From Caldilineaceae bacterium (GTDB lineage Bacteria; Chloroflexota; Anaerolineae; Caldilineales; Caldilineaceae), in the NCBI GenBank assembly GCA_026645575.1, contig JAPKMW010000047.1, forward strand, positions 1 through 64,000: a stretch of DNA of 64,000 nt, in the 5' to 3' direction. The position numbers were made by a program, and so were the translations under genes. Positions 32,631-41,800 of the stretch are shown one piece after another (position 1 is the first letter of the stretch; each line of letters begins with the position of its first letter). The notes beneath the pieces are model-generated. The model saw only the letters and a list, made by a program, of their open reading frames with translations, was not told the origin of the DNA and did no database searches.

Positions 32631-33485
32631 TTAAACAGGTTTTCCAGTGAGCCTTTGCCACTCCGCCGCATAGGTGGTCGCTTCCAGGCCCAATCCCTGG
32701 ATATAGGCAAAGGTCAATTGTAACATTGTCATCGCCGGGTCAAAGCGGGCCAGCGACCAGGGGTGCCAGATAAGGGAGATGTAGGGTAAACCCAGTTCGA
32801 CAGCACGATCAATAAAGAGGCGGTTGACCGCAAACTCTTCCTCCGCTGTTTTGATGGGACGAAGCGGCACTGCTTCGGGGAAGGGCGATGGCCAGGCAAC
32901 AATCCGGCGCGCTTGCACCGTCAAGTTGTGGGCCTTGAGGAGGTTTTCATGCCAGCCATGCCCCGGTAGTTCCCACAAATTCGGTTGGCCTTCGGCCGCG
33001 TAGGTGTAGGGTGGTTCCAACAGGGCCGGCACGGTATAATCCGGCCCCCAGAGGACAGAACTGACATAGCGAAACCCAACATCAGCGATCGTGCTGGTCA
33101 ACCAGGGGTCGCCACGCAGCCCTTCAGTAAAGCCGCAGCCGGGGCGCAGCCCCACACACTCACGTTGAAAGGTCTGCTCGATCCAGGCTTTGCCCTCGCG
33201 GATTTCCTGTAGGCGCGTCACCTGTTCTGGTGCGGGACCGCAAAAAGGGTGGTCACGCAGCATCTTGTGGGAATAGGTGTGTGAGGCAATCTCAAATTCA
33301 GGAACCTCTCCCAAAACTGCCCGGTATTCGGCCCCCTCTTCTTCCAGCCGTTTGCCGACAATAAAAAAGGTGCCGGGAACCCCAAATTGTTCATGGACAG
33401 CACGTATCTGGCGACAGGCGGCCAGACAATCGTGCGCCTTTTCGGTATCATAGGCAGCGATATAGCGAGTCGTCATGATCCTCAT
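32631..33485 (-). CDS. Polysaccharide deacetylase-family protein
   Basis: A 284-residue NodB-fold protein. AAYDTEK carries the catalytic Asp13, GTFFIVGKRLE is the following strand, and EIASHTYSHKML supplies metal ligands His69 and His73. The family's RxPxG-like motif is LRPGCGFTEGL, and LIWHPWSL the late His. No signal peptide is seen, so it is cytoplasmic; such proteins can be amide hydrolases rather than cell-wall deacetylases. ATG 33485 or the ATG three codons on (33476, preceded by AGGA) is the start. Confidence 0.8.
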   Translation of the reverse strand: MRIMTTRYIAAYDTEKAHDCLAACRQIRAVHEQFGVPGTFFIVGKRLEEEGAEYRAVLGEVPEFEIASHTYSHKMLRDHPFCGPAPEQVTRLQEIREGKAWIEQTFQRECVGLRPGCGFTEGLRGDPWLTSTIADVGFRYVSSVLWGPDYTVPALLEPPYTYAAEGQPNLWELPGHGWHENLLKAHNLTVQARRIVAWPSPFPEAVPLRPIKTAEEEFAVNRLFIDRAVELGLPYISLIWHPWSLARFDPAMTMLQLTFAYIQGLGLEATTYAAEWQRLTGKPV

Positions 33486-33511
33486 CCATCATCATTGATG
33501 ATATAGGGTTA

Positions 33512-33574
33512 AAACGGTAGTAAAGACTTTAGTCTTTCGCAGCTTAACAAAGACTAAAGTCTTTACTACCGTTT
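33512..33574. repeat. 26-bp perfect hairpin between DegT and deacetylase genes
   Basis: 33512-33537 pairs perfectly with 33549-33574; each arm contains the self-complementary AAAGACTTTAGTCTTT-type word. It touches the stop codon of the DegT gene. No T run. Confidence 0.9.
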
Positions 33575-34953
33575 CAAAGCCAAGGTGTTGCGGTTGCGTC
33601 GGCGGTACAGTAGGCCGTCAAGACTTTGTTGATACCGGCGGCGATGTGATCACAATCTTCCGGTGCGTACCACTGGTTCAACCCAATCGAGATATTGCGG
33701 TTGTAGAGATCATCCGCCACCGGGCATTGACCTTTATGGTATTCCACATGGCCATCGCGTTCTTGATAGATGGGCTGGTCAAAGGGCTGATCGCTCGGCA
33801 TGGTGCCACCCTTGAGCGTAATCGGGAACATGTCGGCGTAGACGTGCCAATCGGGTCGCGGTTTTTCACCACGCATGCCACAGCGGATGCCTTCGGCGTT
33901 TAGCGCTTTGATAATCTGTTCCCCCAGCGTATAGCTTGCCGGGAAGAAGCGGAGCAGATAGCCGATTTCACCGTCAACATCATTTAATTTCTGCGGTGTG
34001 ATCTCACGGAAGGGCTTCAACTGTTGTAGAATCCGCATTTTGACAGCGTGAAAGCGTCCCACAATCGCGTCTAGCTTGCCCAATTGCACCACATCTACCG
34101 CCGCTTCCAATTCGGACATGCGATAGTTGACGCCATTGAACAATTCCCCTTCATAGCGGGGCGGCGCAAAGCGATCTGGGCGCCAGAGACCGCCCGCTTC
34201 GGCAAATTGGTTGGCCCGTTCCCAAAGCCGTTGATCATTGGTGATGACCAGACCACCTTCGCCGCCGCCGATAATCTTATAGGCCGAGATGCTAAAACAG
34301 CCTAGATCGCCCCAAGTGCCAACATAGCGCCCGTCGACCTTGCCACCTGGTGACTGCGCACAATCCTCAATCACTTTGAGGTTGTACTGGCGGGCGACTG
34401 CCAGGATCGGTTCCATATTACAGACGCTGCCCATGACGTGGGTCGGCGCGATGGCGACGGTGCGCGAAGTAATCAATTGTTCGATCTTGGTCGGGTCGAT
34501 GCCCAGCGATTCATCGACATCGCAGAAGATCGGCACGCCTTTGGCGGCGACCACCATGCCGGCGGTAGCGTAAAAGCCGATGGCCGGGACGATCACCTCG
34601 GTTCCCGGCCCAACACCGGCGGCGATAAAGGCGCAATGGAGCGCCGCGGTGCCGGAGCTGACGCCCAGCGCATACTTCACGCCAAAAAGTTCACGCGCTA
34701 ACGCTTCAAAGGCGACGCCTTTGGTCTGTGGCGGATGGGCGGTTGCATAACGGGCCAGATTTGGCCCGTTGCCCCAATCTTCAGCAATCACAGCCTGGTG
34801 AATGCGGTCGAGCGTTGGTTGGGAGAAACCGAACCGCTCGGCTAGGGACATAAATTCTTCAACGCCGATTTTCGGCTGTGATCGGCCCACCATACTGGGG
34901 AAGGCTGGCGGACCGCCATGGAGGGCGAGGGTTTGGTCACGGTTGGTGGTCAT
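33574..34953 (-). CDS. DegT/DnrJ/EryC1/StrS-family PLP aminotransferase
   Basis: 459 residues. GVSSGTAALHCAFIAAGVGPG is the PLP-phosphate region, VIEDCAQSPGG holds the cofactor-contacting Asp, and SISAYKIIGGGEGGLVIT contains the Schiff-base Lys (~225). The family makes amino-sugars or acts on related cyclitols. It is longer than typical members (~370-400) at both ends. ATG 34953 overlaps the methyltransferase stop by four bases (ATGA), which fixes the start; a frame open to 35028 is not used. Its product probably acts with the methyltransferase on one sugar. Confidence 0.87.
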   Translation of the reverse strand: MTTNRDQTLALHGGPPAFPSMVGRSQPKIGVEEFMSLAERFGFSQPTLDRIHQAVIAEDWGNGPNLARYATAHPPQTKGVAFEALARELFGVKYALGVSSGTAALHCAFIAAGVGPGTEVIVPAIGFYATAGMVVAAKGVPIFCDVDESLGIDPTKIEQLITSRTVAIAPTHVMGSVCNMEPILAVARQYNLKVIEDCAQSPGGKVDGRYVGTWGDLGCFSISAYKIIGGGEGGLVITNDQRLWERANQFAEAGGLWRPDRFAPPRYEGELFNGVNYRMSELEAAVDVVQLGKLDAIVGRFHAVKMRILQQLKPFREITPQKLNDVDGEIGYLLRFFPASYTLGEQIIKALNAEGIRCGMRGEKPRPDWHVYADMFPITLKGGTMPSDQPFDQPIYQERDGHVEYHKGQCPVADDLYNRNISIGLNQWYAPEDCDHIAAGINKVLTAYCTADATATPWL

Positions 34954-35651
34954 GATCGTTGCCCCAATCCGTAGATAAAGTAGTTGATCGTTGTTTTCAC
35001 TGTCATCTCGATCCCCGTGCTGCGACATTGCGCCGCCAGTGTAACTGGATCGAAGTAGTTTTTGACAATCTGAAAGGTGCGCCCGTCATTGAGTTTGCGC
35101 GTCATGATCTGTGAACCCACCGGCGGCAGATGTTGATCGACCGAGGTGGTGGTTGATTCACGCAGGTTGTCCACAAAGAAAACTTTGCCGCCCGGTCGTA
35201 ATGACTTGGCAACCGTGCGCCAGAAGTCATCCATCCGTTCCAACGGCACATGGGAGAGCCAGAAGCCAAAGCAGATCGCGTCGTATTGCCGGTCAGGTTG
35301 CCAAGTAAAGAGATCGGCGAGAATGTAGGTGACGCGATCACTCTGTACACGCGCCCGGTTGAGGGCGATCATCTCCGGTGAAGCATCTACCGCCGTCACG
35401 GTGTTGGCGGTAGCCAGCAGCCGTTGTGTCCAGTTGCCGGTGCCGGGGGCCAGTTCCAATACGTCGCCAGTCATGTTTAACGCGTCAAAATCGGCCAACA
35501 CTTCGTCAATCTCGGCAAACCAGAGGGCGTTGTGTTCCGGACCGCGATCATAGCGTCCCTGACGTTGCCACCATTCATCATACTCTGGGGCGCGGGCACG
35601 GTAGTAGTCGACCATTTCGGTTAAAATGGGTTCGGGTACGGGTGAGTTCAT
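34950..35651 (-). CDS. Class I SAM-dependent methyltransferase
   Basis: 233 residues. Motif I is DVLELAPGTGNWTQRLL, then TAVDASPEMIALNRARV (acidic residue binding the ribose), and AICFGFWLSHVP and LRPGGKVFFVDN later in the fold. Substrate unknown; coupling to a DegT aminotransferase suggests N- or O-methylation of a sugar or small metabolite. Begins 18 bases after the ABC permease stop reading in the same direction, so it may belong to that operon. Confidence 0.85.
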   Translation of the reverse strand: MNSPVPEPILTEMVDYYRARAPEYDEWWQRQGRYDRGPEHNALWFAEIDEVLADFDALNMTGDVLELAPGTGNWTQRLLATANTVTAVDASPEMIALNRARVQSDRVTYILADLFTWQPDRQYDAICFGFWLSHVPLERMDDFWRTVAKSLRPGGKVFFVDNLRESTTTSVDQHLPPVGSQIMTRKLNDGRTFQIVKNYFDPVTLAAQCRSTGIEMTVKTTINYFIYGLGQRS

Positions 35652-35669
35652 AGGTATTTTTCTCTATCG

Positions 35670-36533
35670 TTACTTGCCATACCCCATGCGCAACCCTTCC
35701 ACGAAATAAGGCTGGAAGAGAATGTAGAGCACCAGCAGTGGAAGTACAGTTAACACCGAGCCAGCCATAATTAACCCGTATTCAGGATGATACTCACTCT
35801 GGACCGTCGCCAGCCCGACGACAAGGGTGCGCATGGTATTGGAGCGCAAGACAACCAGCGGCCAAAGAAAGGAATTCCAGGCATTGATAACAGTAAAAAT
35901 ACCAAGCGCGGCCATGCCTGGTAGCGATAGCGGGATAATGATCGACCAAAAGATGCGTAGCTCGCTAGCGCCGTCAATTTTTGAGACTTCAATCAACTCG
36001 GACGGCAAACTGGAGATAAATTGGCGCATCATAAAAATGCCAAAGGGTGAGGCCAACGCCGGTAGAATCAAGGCCCAATAGGTGTTAAAAAGCTTCAAAT
36101 AGTTGATCATCAAAAAGGCGGGAATCAGCGTGACGGCGCCTGGCACCATCATTGTTGCCAACATCAACGAAAAGAGAAAATGCTTGCCGTAAAATTCTTT
36201 TTTTGCAAAGATATAACCAGCCAATGTATTTAGAAGCAGACTACCAACCGTAATGATCAGGGTGGTAAATAGGGTATTGAAGAACCAACGGGGAAAAAGG
36301 CCATTCTGGAAATTAAAGATAATCTCCCAGTAGTTGCTCAAAGATGGGTTATCCGGCCACAACGTCGGCGGGTAAGTCATCATGGTAAATGACTGGGTGA
36401 GCGATGTCGAGAACATAAAAAGAAAAGGGACAACCGTCGCAATGGAGATCAAGATCATCAAAAGATAACAGAAAGCCTGCCAGAGATAGGCGCCCCATTT
36501 AGCTTGCACCCCTGTGAAAGTAGCCAACATCAA
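35670..36533 (-). CDS. Carbohydrate ABC transporter permease (MalG/CUT1 type)
   Basis: 287 residues with six predicted membrane spans. The EAA loop reads EVSKIDGASELRIFWSIIIP, the ATPase contact. It is the second permease of a CUT1 sugar importer; ends in the usual YFVEGLRMGYGK. It is preceded by the MalF-like permease with 29 bases between. Confidence 0.9.
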   Translation of the reverse strand: MMLATFTGVQAKWGAYLWQAFCYLLMILISIATVVPFLFMFSTSLTQSFTMMTYPPTLWPDNPSLSNYWEIIFNFQNGLFPRWFFNTLFTTLIITVGSLLLNTLAGYIFAKKEFYGKHFLFSLMLATMMVPGAVTLIPAFLMINYLKLFNTYWALILPALASPFGIFMMRQFISSLPSELIEVSKIDGASELRIFWSIIIPLSLPGMAALGIFTVINAWNSFLWPLVVLRSNTMRTLVVGLATVQSEYHPEYGLIMAGSVLTVLPLLVLYILFQPYFVEGLRMGYGK

Positions 36534-36562
36534 AATGCTCCTTTTGTCTGCTGTTTGCTGAT

Positions 36563-37501
36563 CTAATATTCAATATCGCTACGGAAAAAACGCAACTGAA
36601 TCAGTGACAGCACCAAAATGATTAATAACAAGACAACACCCATTGTGCTGGCAAAACCGAGATTATCTGCTTCAAATGCCTGTTGATAGACATACCAACT
36701 CACAGTCGAGGTTGACCAGGCCGGCCCGCCCAACGTCAAAACATAGATGGGGTCGAAGAGCTGAAAGTTAAAGATGGTTGCCATGATAAAACAAAAACCG
36801 AGGGCAGGGCGTAACAAGGGGATTGTAATGCTCCAAAGCAAGCGCAGACTGCGTGCGCCATCTATCCGCGCTGCTTCATAGAGTTCTTTGGGGATGGATT
36901 GCAAGGCTGCAAACAGAATAATGACATAAAAGCCAAAGCCACGCCAGATCTCCATCATGACAATGGCCGGAATGGCCCAAAACGGACTGCCCAGCCAGTC
37001 GATCCGTTCAATGCCAAACCAACCGAGAAAGGCATTCAGCGGCCCAAAGTCACGACTGACAATGTAGGCCCAAATATTGGCTGCAATCACAATGGGGATA
37101 ATCAGCGGGAAATAGACCGTGCTGCGAAAGAACCCTTGCAGACGCGGCAGTTGCAGAATGATGAGCGCGACAATCAACGCGAGGACAATCACAATTGGAA
37201 TCGTCAGCAGCGCATACAGGGCTGTGTTTTTTAGGGTTAACAGGAAGATCGGGTGCTGTGCCGCTTTGAGATAGTTTTGCAGGCCGACAAAGGTGTGCTT
37301 GCCAAGAATCCCCCCCTTGGTAAGGGAGTAGTAGATGCTCCACACCATTGGCACAATCGAAAAACCAAAGATAATGAGCAAACTTGGGGAGAGCAACAGA
37401 TACCAAAAGAATGATTCGCGTAATTTTCGCCAACTGCGCCGCCGTGAGGGGCTGGTCGGTATCGTCCCCGCTGCCGTTCGGACTGTGGACGTAGCGCTCA
37501 T
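36563..37501 (-). CDS. Carbohydrate ABC transporter permease (MalF/CUT1 type)
   Basis: 312 residues, six membrane spans after a basic N-terminus (SPSRRRSWRKLRES). The EAA loop reads YEAARIDGARSLRLLWSITI. It pairs with the downstream MalG-like protein. No ATP-binding subunit is encoded in this window; CUT1 importers often use a shared ATPase encoded elsewhere. Confidence 0.9.
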   Translation of the reverse strand: MSATSTVRTAAGTIPTSPSRRRSWRKLRESFFWYLLLSPSLLIIFGFSIVPMVWSIYYSLTKGGILGKHTFVGLQNYLKAAQHPIFLLTLKNTALYALLTIPIVIVLALIVALIILQLPRLQGFFRSTVYFPLIIPIVIAANIWAYIVSRDFGPLNAFLGWFGIERIDWLGSPFWAIPAIVMMEIWRGFGFYVIILFAALQSIPKELYEAARIDGARSLRLLWSITIPLLRPALGFCFIMATIFNFQLFDPIYVLTLGGPAWSTSTVSWYVYQQAFEADNLGFASTMGVVLLLIILVLSLIQLRFFRSDIEY

Positions 37502-37527
37502 CGTAACTCCCTTGTCAAAAAAGAAGT

Positions 37528-37560
37528 AGGAAGTAGGAAGGTTTCTGCTTCCTACTTCCT
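37528..37560. repeat. 13-bp hairpin between binding-protein and permease genes
   Basis: AGGAAGTAGGAAG 37528-37540 pairs with CTTCCTACTTCCT 37548-37560. In an operon whose first gene is needed in excess, such a hairpin could protect the upstream mRNA; this role is inferred. Confidence 0.8.
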
Positions 37561-37570
37561 ATTCCTTACC

Positions 37571-38884
37571 TTATTCGCCGTCCAAAATCGGGTTGATCAA
37601 CTCTTCCGCCGACTTGAGGGCATCAGCAGCGCTCTTTTGTCCGGTCATAATGGACTCGACTTCCTGTTGCATGATCGTGTTGGCTTCGAGCCAGCGGATG
37701 CTGATGGTTGTACCGACACCCCAACCTTCACCCAACCAGGAAACCATCTTTGTCACGAGCGGATCAGCGTCGGGCAGGGGCGCAATGTTTTTCTTGAGCG
37801 GGAGCAGATCAACGCCCTTCTGCACATATTCGACCTGAATTTCATCCGTACTCAAGAATTCGATCAACTTAAAGGCGCCAGCTTTTTCGGCTGACTGTTG
37901 AGCCATAAACATAAAGCCAATATTTGCCCAACTGGAATTTTTGCCATCATCCGTAAGCTTGAGCATGGGAATGGCGTCAAGTTCCAAATCAGGGGCTTCC
38001 GTCCGCCAGGCTGCCTTGATGTAGGAGGTTTCCTCAAATTTCATGCCGACCTTGCCTTGGTGGGCCGCAGCATCAAATTGATCCTTGGTAAAGCCAAGGG
38101 GCGTACTGGATTTGTCGCCAGCCACAATCTGTTCGTAGAAGGTCTCGAAGATCGCCACGCCCCCTTCGGTGTTAGCGGCAAACTTCGTCAAATCTTCATT
38201 CATAAAGGTAGCGCCGCCGTTCGCCAGCAGCGGAATGTAGTGAATCCAGCTTGAAAACTTATCCTGCATAGGCGCAATGCCATAGGTGCCTGCGGCAGAA
38301 TCGGTGCAAGCCTTGGCTACATCGCGGAACTCTTGCCAATTGGTTGGCACGCTAACCCCTTTCTCCTTGAAAAGGTTGAGGTTGCAGATCCAGCCCTGCG
38401 CCACACCCAAGAAAGGAACACCCCAGGTTCTGCCCTTATAGGTCGCGCCATTCCAACCAGCTTCGGTGTAACTATCTTTCCAACCACTGATCTTGTCAGT
38501 CAAATCAGCGATCTGTTCATCGCTCACATACTTTGGATACCACTCATCAGGTAGGTAAAAAACATCGGGCGGCGAACCACCAGCAAAGGCGGCGGTGAAC
38601 TGCTCGGTCACGTTGCCCCACGGTACAACTTGGTGATCAATGGTGATGCCGGCATTGGCATCAGTGAATTTCTTGAGCAAGGGCGGCCATAGTTCCGCCT
38701 CTTTTGCACTATGCGGCGGCTTCCAGAAGAGAATCGTTTCCCCTTCCGCCGCCGGCGCAGCCGCTTCACCGCTACCGGCACTGGGAGCCGCTGCCGGCGC
38801 TGCGCAAGCGGCCAACGCCGCTACGCCTAGCATTGCGGCGGAACTCTGTAAAAATTGACGACGTGAAAAGGTGTGACCGGACAT
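37571..38884 (-). CDS. Sugar ABC transporter substrate-binding lipoprotein
   Basis: 437 residues of the family-1 (MalE-like) solute-binding type. A twin-arginine-like leader FSRRQFLQSS runs into a lipobox ALAAC (~27-31), followed by an Ala/Pro/Ser linker, so it is a Tat-exported lipoprotein. PPDVFYLPDEWYPKYV and GKVGMKFEETSYIKAAW are typical. ATG 38884 has AAGGAG at the proper distance; a TTG at 38902 is an unlikely alternative. It is the first gene of the importer operon; substrate unknown. Confidence 0.9.
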   Translation of the reverse strand: MSGHTFSRRQFLQSSAAMLGVAALAACAAPAAAPSAGSGEAAAPAAEGETILFWKPPHSAKEAELWPPLLKKFTDANAGITIDHQVVPWGNVTEQFTAAFAGGSPPDVFYLPDEWYPKYVSDEQIADLTDKISGWKDSYTEAGWNGATYKGRTWGVPFLGVAQGWICNLNLFKEKGVSVPTNWQEFRDVAKACTDSAAGTYGIAPMQDKFSSWIHYIPLLANGGATFMNEDLTKFAANTEGGVAIFETFYEQIVAGDKSSTPLGFTKDQFDAAAHQGKVGMKFEETSYIKAAWRTEAPDLELDAIPMLKLTDDGKNSSWANIGFMFMAQQSAEKAGAFKLIEFLSTDEIQVEYVQKGVDLLPLKKNIAPLPDADPLVTKMVSWLGEGWGVGTTISIRWLEANTIMQQEVESIMTGQKSAADALKSAEELINPILDGE

Positions 38885-38988
38885 AAACATTCTCTCCTTC
38901 AAAAGTGGGTGAAAGAATAAGATGATGCAATAGTTATCAGGGTGTAACTATGTTGGGATTCAGGTCGCAAGCTCGGTTTGATCAGCGT

Positions 38989-39037
38989 CCTGGGTGCAGC
39001 GTTGTCTGAGCTTGTCGAAGGCAACGCTGCACCCAGG
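38989..39037. repeat. 16-bp hairpin with TGAGCTTGTCGAAGG loop
   Basis: 38989-39004 pairs with 39022-39037. The loop contains the same TGAGCTTGTCGAA word as 17508-17520, though the stems are unrelated. The rest of 38885-39158 shows no gene. Confidence 0.88.
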
Positions 39038-39158
39038 ATAAGTCGTGTAGAATTATATGACCAATCGGCCTGGGCGTCAAACGAGTTAGGCGCTTCCTGG
39101 CCGGCCTTGTCGGGGTGTAGCCGGGTGGCGCCGCTGCTCAACACCTGGTTGGTCTCAC

Positions 39159-40139
39159 TCAGGCTCGACGTTTTTGAGGTAGTGGTTGGGTGGGAATGAC
39201 GAGATCGCCTAAACACTTGACCTGTACTAGTTGTTGGCTGATCTCTTCCAAAACCGTTTCGTCGGTAATTGCACGGATGCGTTGAACGACATCCTCAGGC
39301 AGTGGACCAAACATTACTGTAAGTAGCTTGAGTAACATTTTGCGTTCACCATCAAGGACACCTTCTTTGCGTCCTTCTTTGCGTCCCTCTTTGCGTCCCT
39401 CTTCCCGGAGTCGGTCGCCCCAACTAACCTCGATTTCGGCTATTGCTTCCATAATCTCCTCCCGTGGATCAAACAATTCTGCTGTTGGTGCATACGTGTT
39501 CGCGACCTCAACTAAAAACAGCTTGTCACCTGGGCTTAAACTACTGCCAATCACCGTTTGCAACGCGGCTAGTTTTACCTCTGCTCGGCTTTGGTGCTGT
39601 GTCTTCATAAAGAGCGCCAGCGTGGCTGCAATTGGATCCTGTTTTGCCAAATAGGTATCGGCAAACAAATCTCGTATACCCACTTGTCCATAACGGAAAT
39701 TCAGTAAGGTTTCACCAAACAGCTCTTCCGTATAGCTTTGCCAACTCACCCCACCAGCGTTGGCGAGTAAAACAAAGGCAATGGGCAGCACGGCTTTGCC
39801 ATAGGATACCCGCAACAGGACATAATATTCACTCATCCGTTGCGGCAAGGTGCGTTTATCGCGCCCTTCCACCTCCATATGAACCAGGACCGTTTCAGTT
39901 TCCCCTTGCCAGGTTTGCACTTCAGCGACTAGATCGCTGATGCGTAACACTTGCTTAGGAAAATTGATGACTAACTCTTTGTCCATAAAGCGGAGCGTAG
40001 CGAAATTGAGTCGTGCTGCTTGTTCAGGAAAAAAGAGTTGCAAAAACTGAGGCAAGAAGCGGCGCAAGAACTCTTTGAATAACCGATCATGTGACCGCCT
40101 TACCTTCGCTTTGCCGGTACGTTTTGTACGCGTTGCCAT
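39159..40139 (-). CDS. Rpn-like PD-(D/E)XK nuclease family protein
   Basis: 326 residues. RRSHDRLFKEFLRRFLPQFL, DLVAEVQTW and VLVHMEVEGRDKRTLPQRMS match the Rpn/YhgA-like transposase-31 family, whose PD-(D/E)XK core promotes RecA-independent recombination in E. coli. A short repeat EEGRKEGRKEGRKEG (12-bp DNA repeats at ~39360-39410) forms a charged helix near the C-terminus, followed by a helical tail typical of this family. Proteins of this kind are often multicopy and mobile. No terminal repeats of a transposon are seen. Confidence 0.75.
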   Translation of the reverse strand: MATRTKRTGKAKVRRSHDRLFKEFLRRFLPQFLQLFFPEQAARLNFATLRFMDKELVINFPKQVLRISDLVAEVQTWQGETETVLVHMEVEGRDKRTLPQRMSEYYVLLRVSYGKAVLPIAFVLLANAGGVSWQSYTEELFGETLLNFRYGQVGIRDLFADTYLAKQDPIAATLALFMKTQHQSRAEVKLAALQTVIGSSLSPGDKLFLVEVANTYAPTAELFDPREEIMEAIAEIEVSWGDRLREEGRKEGRKEGRKEGVLDGERKMLLKLLTVMFGPLPEDVVQRIRAITDETVLEEISQQLVQVKCLGDLVIPTQPLPQKRRA

Positions 40140-40183
40140 GACTTACACACTCGCTATGTATTGTATTGATGATGGCGGAAAAG

Positions 40184-41089
40184 TCAATATGAAAGAAGCG
40201 GTTTTGCTCTATCCATCTTCATGGTATGTCTTGCCAGTTCGGTAATGCCTTGCTGTAGGGAAACCCCGGTTGACCTTGAGAAAAGTTGGTTCATGCGTTC
40301 CGTCGCTGCGATGAGATTGGCGCGGTAATACGGAATTGCGGCCTCATCAGCGATATGCTGAAAGATCGGTTCCCGACCAACGTAACGGGCTGCGATTTCA
40401 GCGATTTGGGCAAAGGTAGTCATCTCTTGACCGGCAATATTGACTGTCACCGACTGGTCGAGGGTCAATGCTTGTACGGTCAGTCCGACAGCATCAGTGA
40501 TGTGCAACGGGTTGAACCAGGGGCCGCCGCTTGCCAAAATTTCAATTGGCTCGCCCTGTACTGCCCGCCGAACGTAGGACGGAATCGGGTTGGGCGTGCC
40601 GACGCCATATGGAAAGAAATAGCGTAACACGACTTTGTGAAAATCACCAGCAGCAGCCTGCACAGCCAATTCAGCTTGCGCTTTGGTCAAGCTGTAGAGA
40701 TCCATCGGGTTGGGCGGGTTACTCTCGCGCAATGGCTGATGGCTGCACCCATAGATGCCGCCAGTGGAGGCGTGAACAAAGGTGCGCACTCCTGCCGCCA
40801 CGGCATATTCTAGTAAGCGCCAGGTGCCGACGACGTTGACCAGAAAGGGCGTTGCCACATCCACGCTGTTAGTATCGATCACCGTCGCCTGATGAATGAT
40901 AGCGTCCAGTTGTTGGGGCAATTGAGTACGATCCAGCGGTTGCGCCAGATCTTGGCAAAGATAGTGAATAGTTGGCAGCGGTGCGGCCGGCACGCGCCGT
41001 ACCAGGGCATAGACTTCATGTTCCGGCGCCAACCGTTCTACCAGATGGCGACCAATAAAGCCGGTGGCGCCGGTGATCAAAATCCGCAC
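40184..41089 (-). CDS. NAD-dependent epimerase/dehydratase (extended SDR)
   Basis: 301 residues. RILITGATGFIGRHLVERL is the nucleotide-binding Rossmann motif (GxTGFIG), and DLYSLTKAQAELAVQ holds the catalytic Tyr-x-x-x-Lys. Substrate is likely a nucleotide sugar or related metabolite. A GTG start at 41089 has GAGGAG at optimal distance; the upstream ATG at 41110 would overlap the cyclase gene by 16 bases. Likely co-transcribed with that gene. Confidence 0.87.
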   Translation of the reverse strand: MRILITGATGFIGRHLVERLAPEHEVYALVRRVPAAPLPTIHYLCQDLAQPLDRTQLPQQLDAIIHQATVIDTNSVDVATPFLVNVVGTWRLLEYAVAAGVRTFVHASTGGIYGCSHQPLRESNPPNPMDLYSLTKAQAELAVQAAAGDFHKVVLRYFFPYGVGTPNPIPSYVRRAVQGEPIEILASGGPWFNPLHITDAVGLTVQALTLDQSVTVNIAGQEMTTFAQIAEIAARYVGREPIFQHIADEAAIPYYRANLIAATERMNQLFSRSTGVSLQQGITELARHTMKMDRAKPLLSY

Positions 41090-41094
41090 AGCCG

Positions 41095-41754
41095 CTACTC
41101 CTCGATCCATAGGGCGCGCACGGGGGAGGCGCAGGCGTCTTTGATCTTTAAGGGCAACGCCGTCAATTTACCCCGCGGTTTCTGCACCTGATCCATATTA
41201 ACCAACGGCGCCAGCAGTAAAACCTCCGTTTGGAAAAATTTGGGGAAGAAGTTTTGGGGATTGTGCGGGCTGTCATAGCGTGGTGTGTCGCCACCCAGTA
41301 ACGCGACCTGCCGTTCCAAGATCCAATCAATGGCCGCCGCCATAAAATAGGGCGGGTCGGTGACATAATTGGGCGCATACCATTGCTTGTCCCACCCCGT
41401 GCCAACGAGCAGCGCATCCCCTGGTCGCACTGTGACGCCTTGTCGTTGTTCGGCCTGAAGCAGATCATCCACAGTGATCGCTTCGTTGGCGGCTTTAGGA
41501 ATCCATAAGGCCACCGCGTCGATCAGGTAGCAGCGTTCGAGCGGCAGTTGATCTATCGGCATCCGGGTGGGGTCCATGTGGGCGGCGGTCTCCAGATAGG
41601 TGCCACTCTGCACAGCAAAGGAGACGGTTTGCGAATAGACCGGATAATCGAGCCAGGCCGGCGGCGGAATCTGTTCGATACGGGGGGCTGGGTACGGGTC
41701 GCCATAAGCCCACATGTTGTCTTCAATTGGGCCACTGATGTCAACGATACGCAT
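41095..41754 (-). CDS. Cyclase-family (kynurenine-formamidase-like) protein with altered metal motif
   Basis: 219 residues starting MRIVDISGPIEDNMWAYGDP. RPGDALLVGTGWDKQW and WILERQVALLGGDTPRYD are typical of the cyclase/formamidase family. The usual metal motif HxGTHxDxPxH appears as QSGTYLETAAHM, so the first two His and the Asp are replaced and only the last His remains. It may be a non-canonical hydrolase or an inactive member. AAGGAGC seven bases before the ATG fixes the start. Confidence 0.78.
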   Translation of the reverse strand: MRIVDISGPIEDNMWAYGDPYPAPRIEQIPPPAWLDYPVYSQTVSFAVQSGTYLETAAHMDPTRMPIDQLPLERCYLIDAVALWIPKAANEAITVDDLLQAEQRQGVTVRPGDALLVGTGWDKQWYAPNYVTDPPYFMAAAIDWILERQVALLGGDTPRYDSPHNPQNFFPKFFQTEVLLLAPLVNMDQVQKPRGKLTALPLKIKDACASPVRALWIEE

Positions 41755-41800
41755 AAAGTAAGCTCCTTCTCTGTTGTAGAAATAGAGGTGCGGATGCCAA

